Shown here: one piece after another, positions 7,446 through 16,144 of the stretch
Numbering within the stretch: the first letter of the stretch is position 1
How the letters are laid out: each line of letters begins with the position of its first letter
Source: Aeromicrobium panaciterrae
GTDB lineage: Bacteria; Actinomycetota; Actinomycetes; Propionibacteriales; Nocardioidaceae
Length of the DNA: 64,000 bases
Reading direction: 5' to 3'
NCBI RefSeq assembly: GCF_031457275.1
Contig: NZ_JAVDWH010000001.1
Coordinates: 2,480,001-2,544,000, forward strand
Made by a program: the position numbers and the translations under genes
The notes under the pieces: model-generated
Seen by the model: the letters and a program-made list of their open reading frames with translations, nothing else
Databases searched by the model: none
What the model was told of the DNA's origin: nothing

Positions 7446-8455
7446 GTGGGTCGTACGAATCCGGAGCGCTCGTAGACGAGCTCGAGGGTCTGGGCCGCTA
7501 CGGCTCGGGCCTGCTCAGCGCCGGCTTTGAGGATGCGGTCGAGCTCGGCACGATCGTCGAGCAGTTCGCGCGTGCGTTCGCCGAACGGCCCGACGAAGTC
7601 GGCCACCAGTTCGGACAGCGCGACCTTGAAGGCGCCGTACTGCTGTCCGACGTACTCGCGCTCGATGTCGGCGATCGTGCGCTTGGTCAGCGCCGAGTAG
7701 ATCACCAAGAGGTTGGAGACCCCTGGCTTCTCCTTCTCGTCGAAGCGGACCTCGTCGCCGGAGTCAGTCACCGCAGACTTGACCTTCTTGGCAGCCTTCT
7801 TGCGATCGTCGGTCAGGTTCACGACGCCGTTGTGCGAGGCCGCAGAACCGCTCATCTTGACTGTCGGATCCTGAAGGTCGTAGATCTTCGCGGTCTCTTT
7901 GACGATGTAAGCCTCAGGGACCTTGAACGTCTCACCGAAGCGGTGGTTGAAGCGCTGGGCGAGATTGCGGGCAAGCTCGAGATGCTGACGCTGGTCCTCG
8001 CCCACCGGTACCTGATCAGCCTGATAGATCAGGATGTCGGCAGCCATCAGGATCGGATAGGTGAACAGTCCGACCGACGAGCTCTCAGCACCGCCCTTGG
8101 ACGACTTGTCCTTGAACTGCGTCATACGGCTTGCTTCGCCGAAGCCCGTCACACCGCCAAGCACCCAGGCGAGCTGAGCATGCTCGGGCACGTGGCTCTG
8201 CACGAAGAGCGCGCTGCGGGCGGGATCAACACCGGCGGCGAGCATCTGAGCTGCGGCGATATACGTACGCTCGCGCAGGTCCGTCGGCGAGTACTCGACC
8301 GTGATCGCGTGCATATCTGGAATGAAGTAGAAGGCATCGAACTCGTCCTGCAATTCGACCCACTGCCTGAAAGCACCGAAGTAGTTGCCCAGGTGATAGG
8401 AGTCGGCAGTCGGCTGGGCACCGGACAGCACGCGAGGTCGGCGGTCAGCAGGCAT
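7442..8455 (-). CDS. trpS: Tryptophan--tRNA ligase
   Basis: A 337-residue class I aminoacyl-tRNA synthetase charging tRNA-Trp. The HIGH-type motif lies in [20 protein letters not shown] (residues about 10-29) and the KMSKS-type loop is [12 protein letters not shown]. Other family marks are [14 protein letters not shown] and [20 protein letters not shown]. The length is normal for bacterial TrpRS. The ATG at 8455 has no clear ribosome binding site, but CAGAAT ends 6 nt upstream, consistent with a leaderless mRNA. No leader peptide or T-box-like structure was recognised upstream; instead the region holds a large inverted repeat. Co-transcribed with the 2H phosphoesterase gene. Confidence 0.96.
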   Translation of the reverse strand: MPADRRPRVLSGAQPTADSYHLGNYFGAFRQWVELQDEFDAFYFIPDMHAITVEYSPTDLRERTYIAAAQMLAAGVDPARSALFVQSHVPEHAQLAWVLGGVTGFGEASRMTQFKDKSSKGGAESSSVGLFTYPILMAADILIYQADQVPVGEDQRQHLELARNLAQRFNHRFGETFKVPEAYIVKETAKIYDLQDPTVKMSGSAASHNGVVNLTDDRKKAAKKVKSAVTDSGDEVRFDEKEKPGVSNLLVIYSALTKRTIADIEREYVGQQYGAFKVALSELVADFVGPFGERTRELLDDRAELDRILKAGAEQARAVAAQTLELVYERSGFVRPT

Positions 8456-8481
8456 GTGCGCATTCTGCCAGCCGCCGGTGG

Positions 8482-8650
8482 CCTAGGCCGTGCCCGGTAG
8501 CCCGCGCTTTCGATCCGGGCGTCATCCGCGCCCGACTGCCAAGGCCGAGGGCCGAAGCCATACCAGGGTTGTCTCGCGAGGACCGAGAACGCAGGCAGCC
8601 GGGATGCGGGGGCGACCGGGCGCGGTGCGGGCTACCGGGCACGGCCTAGG
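8482..8650. repeat. 169-bp element bounded by a 24-bp perfect inverted repeat
   Basis: The left arm 8482-8505 (CCTAGGCCGTGCCCGGTAGC, then CCGC) is the exact reverse complement of the right arm 8627-8650. The 121 bp between them continue to pair imperfectly, for example CGACTGCC near 8532 with GGCAGCCG near 8596. The element fills most of the divergent trpS-galK gap and holds no credible gene. The last bases of the right arm form part of the likely galK -10. No clear target-site duplication flanks it. Confidence 0.8.
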
Positions 8651-8652
8651 GT
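8647..8652 (+). promoter_or_regulatory. -10 hexamer TAGGGT of galK
   Basis: TAGGGT ends 7 nt before the GTG at 8660 and its first four bases are the end of the right arm of the inverted repeat, so any structure or protein at the repeat would touch this promoter. Confidence 0.4.
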
Positions 8653-8659
8653 TTAGCGG

Positions 8660-9754
8660 GTGACCGACGTACGCCAGTGGATCGTGCCCGGGCGAGTCAA
8701 CCTGATCGGCGAGCACTTGGACTACAACGGTGGTCCGGTTCTTCCCATGGCGATCGACCGCACGCTGACCGTCAAGGTCCGCCGCCGCGACGACGACACC
8801 GTGAACGTCTGGACCGATCAACCCGACTCGGCCAAGGCGTCGTTCCCCGTCTCGGTCCAGCCCGGAGACGTCGACGGCTGGGCCGCGTATGCCGCCGGGG
8901 TTGTCTGGGCGTTCCGTCAATGGGGGCTCGACGTGCCAGGTCTGGATCTGGTGATCGAGTCGAACTTGCCATCGGGAGCTGGGTTGGCTTCGTCCGCGGC
9001 ATTGACCTCCGGCATTGCCTTGGCCATCAACGAACTCGCGGGCTACGGACACCCGCCTGAGCAGCTCGCACTCGCGGCAGGTGTTGCTGAGAACGGGTTC
9101 GTCGGCGCGCCGACAGGATTGATGGACCAGTACGCAGTCCTGCTCGCCGAGTCTGGAAGTGGACTGCACATCGACTTTGCGACGGATCCGCCAGTCACTC
9201 GGTCTGTGCCGCTCGGGTGGGGCGACGCCGGGCTGGTCCTTCTCGTCATCGCCACCGGCGCCCACCACTCCCTTGCTGACGGCGAATACGCCGTTCGTCG
9301 TGACGAATGCGAGCGCGCCGCAACAGAGCTTGGACTCGAACACCTGTCGCAGGCAGGGCTCGACGCCACCTTCAAGCTCACCGACGAGGTGCTCAAGGCC
9401 CGCACGCGTCACGTACTGACTGAGACTGCCCGCGTACGAGCTGCCGTCAGCGCGCTGAACCGCGGCGCCTGGCCCCAGCTCGGTGCCATCTTCACCGCAT
9501 CGCACGAGTCGCTCCGGGATGACTTCGAGGTCAGCTGTCCCGAGCTCGACACCGCAGTTGAGGCGGCGATCGAGGCCGGTGCTCTGGGAGCTCGTATGAC
9601 GGGTGGCGGGTTCGGCGGAAGCGTCATCGCGCTCGTGCCGGTCGACAAAGTTGCAGCCATACGAGAGCGCGTCGAGGCCCGCTACGCCGTCCGCGACTGG
9701 CCCGCACCCGAGGCATTCGTCGTGCACGCCGCCGGAGGAGCGCGCCTCGTCTGA
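8660..9754 (+). CDS. galK: Galactokinase
   Basis: A 364-residue GHMP kinase phosphorylating galactose to galactose 1-phosphate with ATP in the cytoplasm. The galactokinase signature GRVNLIGEHLDYNGG is at residues about 11-25, the GHMP glycine-rich phosphate loop is LPSGAGLASSAALTSG, the sugar-side motif is APTGLMDQYAVLLAESG, and the C-terminal motif is MTGGGFGGSVIAL. The start is a GTG with no ribosome binding site and a -10-like TAGGGT 7 nt upstream. No galT or galE lies nearby, so the rest of the Leloir pathway must be elsewhere. pheA begins 12 nt downstream. Confidence 0.95.
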   Translation: MTDVRQWIVPGRVNLIGEHLDYNGGPVLPMAIDRTLTVKVRRRDDDTVNVWTDQPDSAKASFPVSVQPGDVDGWAAYAAGVVWAFRQWGLDVPGLDLVIESNLPSGAGLASSAALTSGIALAINELAGYGHPPEQLALAAGVAENGFVGAPTGLMDQYAVLLAESGSGLHIDFATDPPVTRSVPLGWGDAGLVLLVIATGAHHSLADGEYAVRRDECERAATELGLEHLSQAGLDATFKLTDEVLKARTRHVLTETARVRAAVSALNRGAWPQLGAIFTASHESLRDDFEVSCPELDTAVEAAIEAGALGARMTGGGFGGSVIALVPVDKVAAIRERVEARYAVRDWPAPEAFVVHAAGGARLV

Positions 9755-9766
9755 AACACTGGTTGC

Positions 9767-10603
9767 GTGAACGACATTCGGATCGCCTATCAGGGAGAGC
9801 CTGGCTCGAACTCCCATATCGTGGCGCGCGAGCACTACCCCGACGCCGAAGCAGTGGCCTGCGCCTCGTTCGAGGACGTCTTTGCCGCTGTCGCGTCGGG
9901 TGAGGCTGAGCTCGCAATGATCCCGATCGACAACTCGATCGCCGGCCGCGTCGCTGACATCCACCACTTCCTGCCCACGTCCGGGCTGCACATCATCGCC
10001 GAGCACTTCCTGCGGATTCAGTTCAGCCTGCTGGGCGTGCCGGGCTCGAGTCTCGACACGATCAAGACCGTGCACAGCCATGTCCACGCGCTGGGTCAGT
10101 GCCGCAAGGTGATCAAGAAGTACGGCCTCACGACCGTGATCTCCGGTGACACAGCTGGTGCCGCACGTGAGATCGCCGACGCCAACGATCCGACACAGGC
10201 CGCCATCTCGCCGCCGCTTGCTGCCGAGATCTACGGACTCGATGTGCTCGCCACGGACATCGAGGACGAGGACCACAACACGACGCGGTTCGTCGTGCTC
10301 TCGCGCGATCCGATCGTTGCTCCGGCTGGCAACGGTCCGGTCGTCACGAGTTTCATCTTCAACGTGCGCAACCTGCCCGCGGCCCTCTACAAGGCACTCG
10401 GCGGCTTCGCGACCAACGGCGTCAACATGACCAAGCTCGAGAGCTACATGGTGGGCGGCGAGTTCACCGCGACTCAGTTCCTTGCTGAAGTCGACGGACA
10501 TCCTGACGACCTCCCACTCAAGCGTGCTCTCGAAGAGCTGACGTTCTTCACCACTGACGTGACGATTTTGGGTGTTTACCCAGCCGATCCCTATCGCGCA
10601 TGA
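9767..10603 (+). CDS. pheA: Prephenate dehydratase, monofunctional
   Basis: A 278-residue enzyme converting prephenate to phenylpyruvate for phenylalanine synthesis. The catalytic domain begins IRIAYQGEPGSNSHIVAREH and includes the TRF-type active-site motif HNTTRFVVLSR. The C-terminal ACT domain (VVTSFIFNVRNLPAALYKAL onward) senses phenylalanine. Where many family members have ESRP in the ACT domain, this one reads TKLESYMVGGEFTATQF and ends GVYPADPYR, wording that by memory resembles alphaproteobacterial PheA more than typical actinobacterial PheA. The start is a GTG; AACACT ends 6 nt upstream. The next gene overlaps by ATGA. Confidence 0.94.
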   Translation: MNDIRIAYQGEPGSNSHIVAREHYPDAEAVACASFEDVFAAVASGEAELAMIPIDNSIAGRVADIHHFLPTSGLHIIAEHFLRIQFSLLGVPGSSLDTIKTVHSHVHALGQCRKVIKKYGLTTVISGDTAGAAREIADANDPTQAAISPPLAAEIYGLDVLATDIEDEDHNTTRFVVLSRDPIVAPAGNGPVVTSFIFNVRNLPAALYKALGGFATNGVNMTKLESYMVGGEFTATQFLAEVDGHPDDLPLKRALEELTFFTTDVTILGVYPADPYRA

Positions 10604-11715
10604 CCGTGCCCGAGATGATCTGGCCGCTCAACGTGCCGGTTCTGTCGGACGGCTTGGTGACGCTGCGCGCGCACGTACCGGCAGACATCGACGCGATGCT
10701 CGAGATGGCCAACGATCCCGAAATGGTTCGCTGGACGTCGGTCGCCACTCCTCAGACGAGAGAGATGAGCGAGGACTTCGCGCTCGGCATCATTCCTCGC
10801 GGCTGGGACGAGGGCACCAATCGCATCTGGGCGATCGAGGCCGACGGCCGCTTCGCCGGCAACGTCGACATACGACAGGGCCCGATCGGTGACATTGGGT
10901 TTGCGCTCCATCCATGGGCGCGCGGCAAGGGGTTGATGGCTCGCGCCGTACGTCTGGCCGTCGACTGGGCATTCAACGAGGGCGGCATCGAGATCGTGCA
11001 TTGGCGGTCGCACGTCGGCAACGAGGCCTCGCTCCGCGTCGCCCATTCGGCGGGATTCACCCTCCATGGCACCACTCCGGGAAGCCTGCTCGAGCGTGGC
11101 GCCGTCTTAGACGCGTGGACAGCATCCATCCGGTTCGGAGATGCGCCCATGCCGCGGACAAATTGGGCCGAGTCGACCGTGCTCGAGTCTGAGCGCCTCA
11201 TTTTGCGAGCGAATAGCGAAGCTGATCTGTCGCGGATCACCGAGGCGTGCAGCGACCTCGAATCACAGCATTGGCTCAGCAGCCTCCCTCACCCCTACAC
11301 GGAAACTTCGGCGCGCGAATACGTCGACACCTGCGTGTGGCAGGCCGCCAAGGGAGTGAAGGCGACGTGGGCGATCGCCGACCGGGTGACGGATCAGCTG
11401 CTCGGCAACGTCGCGGTGATGGACTTGCTCGGACCCAATCCGACCTCCGGCGAGATCGGCTACTGGATGCATCCCGACGCACGAGGCAAGGGTGTGATGA
11501 CGGAGGCCGTACGCCTGGTGGTCGCGCATGCCTTCAACTCTGAGGGTCTCGATCGCCGCCGCCTCGTCCTGTACGCCGCCGAAGGCAACGAGGGCAGCAA
11601 CAAGGTCGCCGAGGCCGCCGGATTCCGTCACTACGGCACACAGAAGCTCGCCGAACGGCTCGGCGACGGCACATACGTCGATCTCCGCGGCTACGAGCTG
11701 CTCCGACTGTCGTAG
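10600..11715 (+). CDS. Tandem GNAT N-acetyltransferase
   Basis: A 371-residue protein made of two GNAT domains of the RimJ/RimL type in tandem. Domain one spans about residues 10-180, with acetyl-CoA loop IGFALHPWARGKGLMARAVR; domain two spans about 185-370, with IGYWMHPDARGKGVMTEAVR. Both keep the R/Q-x-x-G-x-G/A pattern, so both may bind acetyl-CoA. Such proteins acetylate N-terminal amines, small amines or antibiotics; the substrate is unknown. The ATG overlaps the pheA stop (ATGA), implying coupled expression. A single-domain ancestor duplicated within the gene is the simplest origin. Confidence 0.9.
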   Translation: MTVPEMIWPLNVPVLSDGLVTLRAHVPADIDAMLEMANDPEMVRWTSVATPQTREMSEDFALGIIPRGWDEGTNRIWAIEADGRFAGNVDIRQGPIGDIGFALHPWARGKGLMARAVRLAVDWAFNEGGIEIVHWRSHVGNEASLRVAHSAGFTLHGTTPGSLLERGAVLDAWTASIRFGDAPMPRTNWAESTVLESERLILRANSEADLSRITEACSDLESQHWLSSLPHPYTETSAREYVDTCVWQAAKGVKATWAIADRVTDQLLGNVAVMDLLGPNPTSGEIGYWMHPDARGKGVMTEAVRLVVAHAFNSEGLDRRRLVLYAAEGNEGSNKVAEAAGFRHYGTQKLAERLGDGTYVDLRGYELLRLS

Positions 11716-11723
11716 GCGCGACC

Positions 11724-11729
11724 TAGAGT
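11724..11729 (+). promoter_or_regulatory. -10 hexamer TAGAGT, leaderless MFS gene
   Basis: TAGAGT ends 7 nt before the ATG at 11737, with no ribosome binding site between. Confidence 0.5.
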
Positions 11730-11736
11730 TGCGGGT

Positions 11737-13248
11737 ATGAGCACTCAGAATGACCTGCCCGCTGACTACAAGCCCTGGCCGGCACTCTGGGCCATGGTCA
11801 TCGGCTTCTTCATGATCCTGGTCGACAACACCATCGTGTCCGTCGCGACTCCCGCCATCGCGCGCGAGCTCGAGTCGGACGTCAGCACCGTGATCTGGGT
11901 GACCAGCGCCTACCTGCTGGCCTACGCCGTGCCACTGCTGGTCACAGGTCGGCTCGGCGACCGTTTCGGTCCCAAAAACGTCTATCTGATCGGGCTCACG
12001 ATCTTCACCGTGGCGTCCTTGTGGTGCGGTCTGACCGGCAGCATCGAGATGCTCATCGTCGCTCGCGTCGTACAAGGTGTTGGCGCCTCCTTGATGACGC
12101 CGCAGACCATGGCGGTCATCACCCGTACGTTCGCGCCCGCCAATCGCGGCAGCGCGATGGCGCTCTGGGGAGCGACGGCTGGTGTCGCCACCCTCGTCGG
12201 TCCGATTCTCGGCGGCGTCCTGGTCGACACCCTTGGCTGGGAGTGGATCTTCTTCATCAACGTGCCCGTCGGCATCGTCGCCTTCGTCCTGGCGTGGCGT
12301 CTCGTACCAACTCTCGCCACTCATTCACACAGCTTCGACTGGGTCGGAGTTGGGCTCAGCGCGGTCGGCATGTTCCTGCTGGTGTTCGGCATCCAGGAGG
12401 GTGAACGCTACGACTGGGGCACGATCGACGGGATCCTCTCGGTCCCCGCGCTGATCATCGTCGGACTTCTCGTCGTCGCCGGATTCCTGTGGTGGCAGAG
12501 CCGCATCAGGACGGAACCTCTCGTACCCCTCGGCCTTTTTCGGGATCGCAACTTCTCACTCGGCAACGCCGGGATCGCATTGGTCTCGCTCGCCATCACC
12601 GCGATGTCACTCCCGTTCTTCTTCTACGCGCAGGGAGTCCGCGGCTGGACCCCGACCGAATCCGCGTTCCTGATGGCGCCGATGGCAATCGTGCTGATGC
12701 TGCTGGCTCCGTTCGTCGGCAAGCTCGTCGACCGCGTCCATCCCCGCGGCATCACGCTCGTCGGATTCGGCACCGCAGCCGTTGCGATGTTTTGGCTCTC
12801 ACGAGTGATCTCCCCCGACTCCCCCGTGTGGCAGTTGATCCTGCCGATGGCGCTGTTCGGAGTCTCCAACGCATGTCTGTGGGCTCCGCTCGGAGCGACC
12901 GCTACGCGCAACCTTCCGATGAGCTCGGCCGGCGCCGGCGCCGGCGTCTACAACACGACTCGACAGGTGGGTGCCGTGTTGGGCAGTGCCGCGATCGCAG
13001 CAATCATCCAGGCCCGACTCACCGCCAACGGCCTGCCGGGTTCGTCGGAGGCATTCCAGTCGACCGACCAAGCCATGCCTGCAGCTGTGCAGGGTCCATT
13101 CTCCGATGCCATGGCCCAGTCACTGTTGTTGCCGGTCCTGGCGTTCGCAATCGGCATCGTGTTGGTGCTGTTCTTCCAGCGCCCGACCCACGCCGGCCAC
13201 GGCGGAAAGCCAGCGGTCGCCACGGCGCCCGCAGTCATAGTTGACTAA
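11737..13248 (+). CDS. MFS drug transporter, DHA2 (EmrB/QacA) family
   Basis: A 503-residue membrane protein with about 14 hydrophobic segments, the DHA2 topology. Seen are the TM1 motif DNTIVSVATPAIARELESD, motif A in the loop after TM2 (GRLGDRFGPKNVYLIG), and motif C in GATAGVATLVGPILGGVLVD. Members export drugs, dyes or small metabolites using the proton gradient; the substrate cannot be inferred. The C-terminal tail is short and rich in alanine and valine. The purU reading frame begins within or just after the stop codon, so the two may be co-transcribed. Confidence 0.92.
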   Translation: MSTQNDLPADYKPWPALWAMVIGFFMILVDNTIVSVATPAIARELESDVSTVIWVTSAYLLAYAVPLLVTGRLGDRFGPKNVYLIGLTIFTVASLWCGLTGSIEMLIVARVVQGVGASLMTPQTMAVITRTFAPANRGSAMALWGATAGVATLVGPILGGVLVDTLGWEWIFFINVPVGIVAFVLAWRLVPTLATHSHSFDWVGVGLSAVGMFLLVFGIQEGERYDWGTIDGILSVPALIIVGLLVVAGFLWWQSRIRTEPLVPLGLFRDRNFSLGNAGIALVSLAITAMSLPFFFYAQGVRGWTPTESAFLMAPMAIVLMLLAPFVGKLVDRVHPRGITLVGFGTAAVAMFWLSRVISPDSPVWQLILPMALFGVSNACLWAPLGATATRNLPMSSAGAGAGVYNTTRQVGAVLGSAAIAAIIQARLTANGLPGSSEAFQSTDQAMPAAVQGPFSDAMAQSLLLPVLAFAIGIVLVLFFQRPTHAGHGGKPAVATAPAVIVD

Positions 13249-13255
13249 CGACCTC

Positions 13256-14101
13256 ATGACTCCGACCTATGTACTCACGCTTTCCTGCCCGGACCGCCCC
13301 GGGCTCGTCTTCGCGGTCACGCGGTGGATCGCGGAGGCTGGCGGCAACATCCTCGACAGCCAACAGTTCTCCGACACCAGTGACAACGAGTTCTTCCTGC
13401 GTGTCCATTTCACGATGCCGGACGATCCTGCACCGGAAGGTCTAAGCGAGCATTTCGCGAAGGTGGCCACGGAGCATCAGATGAACTTCCGGCTGGTCAT
13501 CGCTGAGACTCCGGCCAGGACTCTGGTGCTCGTCTCCCGAGAAGGACACTGCCTCAACGACCTGCTCTACCGGCAGAGCGCCGGATCTCTCGGCATCGAG
13601 ATCCCGGCGATCGTCTCCAATCATCGCGACCTTGAGCGGCTCGCCGCGGCGTACGAGGTCCCGTTCCATCACGTACCCACCGACGACAAAGCAACCAGCG
13701 AGGCTCGCCTGCTCGAGCTGGTCGACGAGCTCTCGATCGACCTAGTCGTGCTCGCTCGCTACATGCAGATCCTGTCGGATGAGACGTGCCGAGCGCTCGA
13801 TGGCCGAGCGATCAACATCCACCACAGTTTCCTTCCAAGCTTCAAAGGCGCCCGCCCCTATCAGCAGGCACACGATCGCGGCGTCAAGCTGATCGGCGCG
13901 ACGGCACACTACGTCACTGCCGAACTCGATGAAGGCCCGATCATCGATCAGGGTGTGATGCGCGTCGACCACCGGATGTCTGCAGCAGATCTTGCGCGCG
14001 TTGGTCGCGACGTGGAGGCGCAGACGCTCTCGCGAGCAGTCAAGCTGCATGCGGAGTCGCGCGTCCTCATGAACGGTCCGCGTACTGTCGTCTTCGCCTG
14101 A
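13256..14101 (+). CDS. purU: Formyltetrahydrofolate deformylase
   Basis: A 281-residue enzyme that hydrolyses 10-formyltetrahydrofolate to formate and tetrahydrofolate, supplying formate for purine synthesis and balancing one-carbon pools. An N-terminal ACT domain (YVLTLSCPDRPGLVFAVTRW) is followed by a formyltransferase domain with NIHHSFLPSFKGARPYQQA and the catalytic region VTAELDEGPIIDQ. The ATG at 13256 is preferred; a TTG at 13241 in frame would add five residues and overlap the MFS stop. Neither has a good ribosome binding site, so translation may be coupled to the upstream gene. Confidence 0.94.
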   Translation: MTPTYVLTLSCPDRPGLVFAVTRWIAEAGGNILDSQQFSDTSDNEFFLRVHFTMPDDPAPEGLSEHFAKVATEHQMNFRLVIAETPARTLVLVSREGHCLNDLLYRQSAGSLGIEIPAIVSNHRDLERLAAAYEVPFHHVPTDDKATSEARLLELVDELSIDLVVLARYMQILSDETCRALDGRAINIHHSFLPSFKGARPYQQAHDRGVKLIGATAHYVTAELDEGPIIDQGVMRVDHRMSAADLARVGRDVEAQTLSRAVKLHAESRVLMNGPRTVVFA

Positions 14102-14138
14102 CCCGGTTCTTAGCGAAGAATCTCAGCATCTGGCATGC

Positions 14139-14163
14139 AATACCAAATAGTGAGATTGGTATT
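14139..14163. promoter_or_regulatory. Inverted repeat AATACCAA-N9-TTGGTATT before the sulfate operon
   Basis: A perfect 8-bp inverted repeat with a 9-nt spacer in the only AT-rich part of the gap upstream of the sulfate transporter genes. The size and symmetry suit a dimeric repressor or activator of the operon. No matching known motif was recognised. Confidence 0.5.
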
Positions 14164-14234
14164 TCGAGGCGCCGGATCGCCCTAACTTGATGCCCAGAGC
14201 ACGCGCCGTGGCGTGCCTGACCAGAGGCAGGAAC

Positions 14235-15269
14235 ATGAAGATCATCCGCGTAGCGACCGCACTAGCTCTCAGCGCAGCGGTGCTGGCAGCCTGCGGTGGC
14301 GGATCTGACGCTGGCTCCGCAAGTACCATCAACATCGTCGGATTCGCAGTACCCGAGGCCGCCAACAAGGCGATTGCCACCGAGTTCAACAAGACCGACG
14401 CCGGCAAGGGCGTCACGTTCAAGACTTCATACGGCGCCTCGGGCGACCAGAGTCGTGCCGTCGAAGGCGGTCTCAAGGCCGACTACGTCCACTTCTCGGT
14501 AGGCACCGACGTTGACCGCCTCGTGAAGGCCGGACTCGTTGACGAGACCTGGGACAAGGGCGAGAACAAGGGCATCGTCTCGCGCTCGATCGTCGTTCTC
14601 GGTGTTCGTGAGGGCAACCCCAAGAACATCAAGGGCTGGGACGACCTGGTCAAACCTGGCGTCGAGATCGTGACGGCCAACCCCGCTTCGTCGGGTGCTG
14701 CTCGCTGGAACGCGCTCGCGGCATGGGGCCACATCACCCAGAACGGTGGCTCGGACGCCGATGCAACCAAGTTCATCACCAAGCTCTTCAAGAACGTCGT
14801 CTCGCTGACCAACAGCGGTCGTGACGCCACGACGTCGTTCCTCGGCGGCACCGGTGACGTACTGCTCGCCTACGAGAACGAGGCCATCCTCGCTGCTCAG
14901 AACGGTCAGGGCTTCGAGTACGTCACGCCTGAGACCACGATCCTCATCGAGAACCCGGGCGCCGTCACCAAGGCTGCCTCTCCGGTGACTGAGGACTGGC
15001 TGAAGTTCGTGATCAGCGATGCTGGTCAGAAGCAGTTCGCCCTCAAGGGATTCCGCCCCATCCGTGACGATGTCGACTTCGGTGGCAAGGTCAAGGGTGC
15101 CAAGGATGAGAGCAACCCCTTCCCGAAGGTGAGCCACCTGCTTACTCTCGACAAGGACTTCGGTGGCTGGGCAGGCGTCAAGGATCGCCTGTTCGGTGAT
15201 GGCACGGATGGCAAGCCCAAGGGCATCGTCACCATCGCCATCGAGAAGTCCGGCAAGGCAACTCAGTAA
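14235..15269 (+). CDS. sbp: Sulfate ABC transporter substrate-binding lipoprotein
   Basis: A 344-residue extracytoplasmic binding protein delivering sulfate (or thiosulfate) to the CysTWA importer. The ATG at 14235 is chosen over 14187 because it gives a clean signal peptide, MKIIRVATALALSAAVLAAC, whose last residues are a lipobox with the modified cysteine, and because AGGCAGGA lies just upstream. The mature protein shows the sulfate-binding family pattern: SYGASGDQSRAVEGGLKADY, NPASSGAARWNALAAWG, and TGDVLLAYENEAILA. Downstream are the two permeases and the ATPase in one operon. A palindrome and a short GC hairpin (GCACGC/GCGTGC near 14200) lie upstream. Confidence 0.94.
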   Translation: MKIIRVATALALSAAVLAACGGGSDAGSASTINIVGFAVPEAANKAIATEFNKTDAGKGVTFKTSYGASGDQSRAVEGGLKADYVHFSVGTDVDRLVKAGLVDETWDKGENKGIVSRSIVVLGVREGNPKNIKGWDDLVKPGVEIVTANPASSGAARWNALAAWGHITQNGGSDADATKFITKLFKNVVSLTNSGRDATTSFLGGTGDVLLAYENEAILAAQNGQGFEYVTPETTILIENPGAVTKAASPVTEDWLKFVISDAGQKQFALKGFRPIRDDVDFGGKVKGAKDESNPFPKVSHLLTLDKDFGGWAGVKDRLFGDGTDGKPKGIVTIAIEKSGKATQ

Positions 15270-15295
15270 CTAGGACGACTCAGCACCAAGAAGGT

Positions 15296-16144
15296 ATGGC
15301 AACTGTGAGTGAAAACTCGACGAAGGACCGGCCGGGACTCTCCCGGCCGGTCTTCTCGAGCACCCTGACAAAGGGATCTGGAATTGGCCTCGGCATCGCG
15401 ATGCTGTGGTTCAGCCTGCTCGTCCTGATACCGCTCACCGCTGTGATCGTCACAGCCTCCGAGGGAGGCTGGGCCAACTTCTGGCGCACCATCACCAACG
15501 AGCAGACGGCTCACGCGATCAAGCTGACGCTTCTGGCAGCTGCGGTCGTGACCGTGGTGAACGTCTTTGCCGGTACGGCGATCGCCTGGGTGCTCGTACG
15601 AGACAGGTTCTTCGGCAAGGCGCTCCTTGAGCTCGTCATCGACATCCCATTCGCGCTTCCGACCATCGTGGCTGGCCTGGTCCTACTGTCGCTCTACGGC
15701 AACGACAGTCCCCTGGGCATCAACGTCGCGAACAACGGCGCATCGGTCTATCTGGCGTTCCTGTTCGTGACCCTGCCGTTCGTCGTGCGCATGGTGCAGC
15801 CCGTCCTGGAAGAGCTGGATCTCGAGGTTGAGGAGGCCGCTGCCGCTCTGGGCGCGAGCCGCTTCACTACGTTCCGCCGCATCATCCTGCCGAGCCTTGC
15901 ACCGGCCATCGCAGCCGGAGCAGCGCTCTCCTTTGCTCGCGGAGTGGGCGAGTACGGATCACTCGTCCTACTCTCGGGCAACTTGCCGTTCAAGTCGGAA
16001 GTGGCATCCGTACGCATCCTGGGCGCGATCGAGAACGACAATCCCGCTGGTGCGGCCTCGATCGCCACGCTGCTGCTGGTCATCTCGCTTCTTGTCATCG
16101 TGATCCTCGATGTCCTCCAGCGAAGGATCGCGAACCGTGGCTGA
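15296..16144 (+). CDS. cysT: Sulfate ABC transporter permease CysT
   Basis: A 282-residue inner-membrane permease with about six transmembrane segments. The ABC permease EAA-loop that contacts the ATPase reads EEAAAALGASRFTTFRRIIL near residues 182-201. Segments such as ALPTIVAGLVLLSLYG and SFARGVGEYGSLVLLSGN are characteristic of the CysT/CysU branch. It begins 26 nt after the binding-protein gene and overlaps the next permease by 8 nt, so it lies in a single operon. Confidence 0.95.
   Translation: MATVSENSTKDRPGLSRPVFSSTLTKGSGIGLGIAMLWFSLLVLIPLTAVIVTASEGGWANFWRTITNEQTAHAIKLTLLAAAVVTVVNVFAGTAIAWVLVRDRFFGKALLELVIDIPFALPTIVAGLVLLSLYGNDSPLGINVANNGASVYLAFLFVTLPFVVRMVQPVLEELDLEVEEAAAALGASRFTTFRRIILPSLAPAIAAGAALSFARGVGEYGSLVLLSGNLPFKSEVASVRILGAIENDNPAGAASIATLLLVISLLVIVILDVLQRRIANRG

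Noticed and set aside
8456..8659. Possible tryptophan attenuator or tRNA-like gene before trpS
   Set aside because: No Trp-rich leader peptide and no cloverleaf could be drawn; the structure is fully explained by the large inverted repeat.
8522..10501. 659-codon minus-strand open frame across galK and pheA
   Set aside because: It runs antisense through two clear enzymes and begins inside the pheA 3' end; high-GC codon bias explains it.
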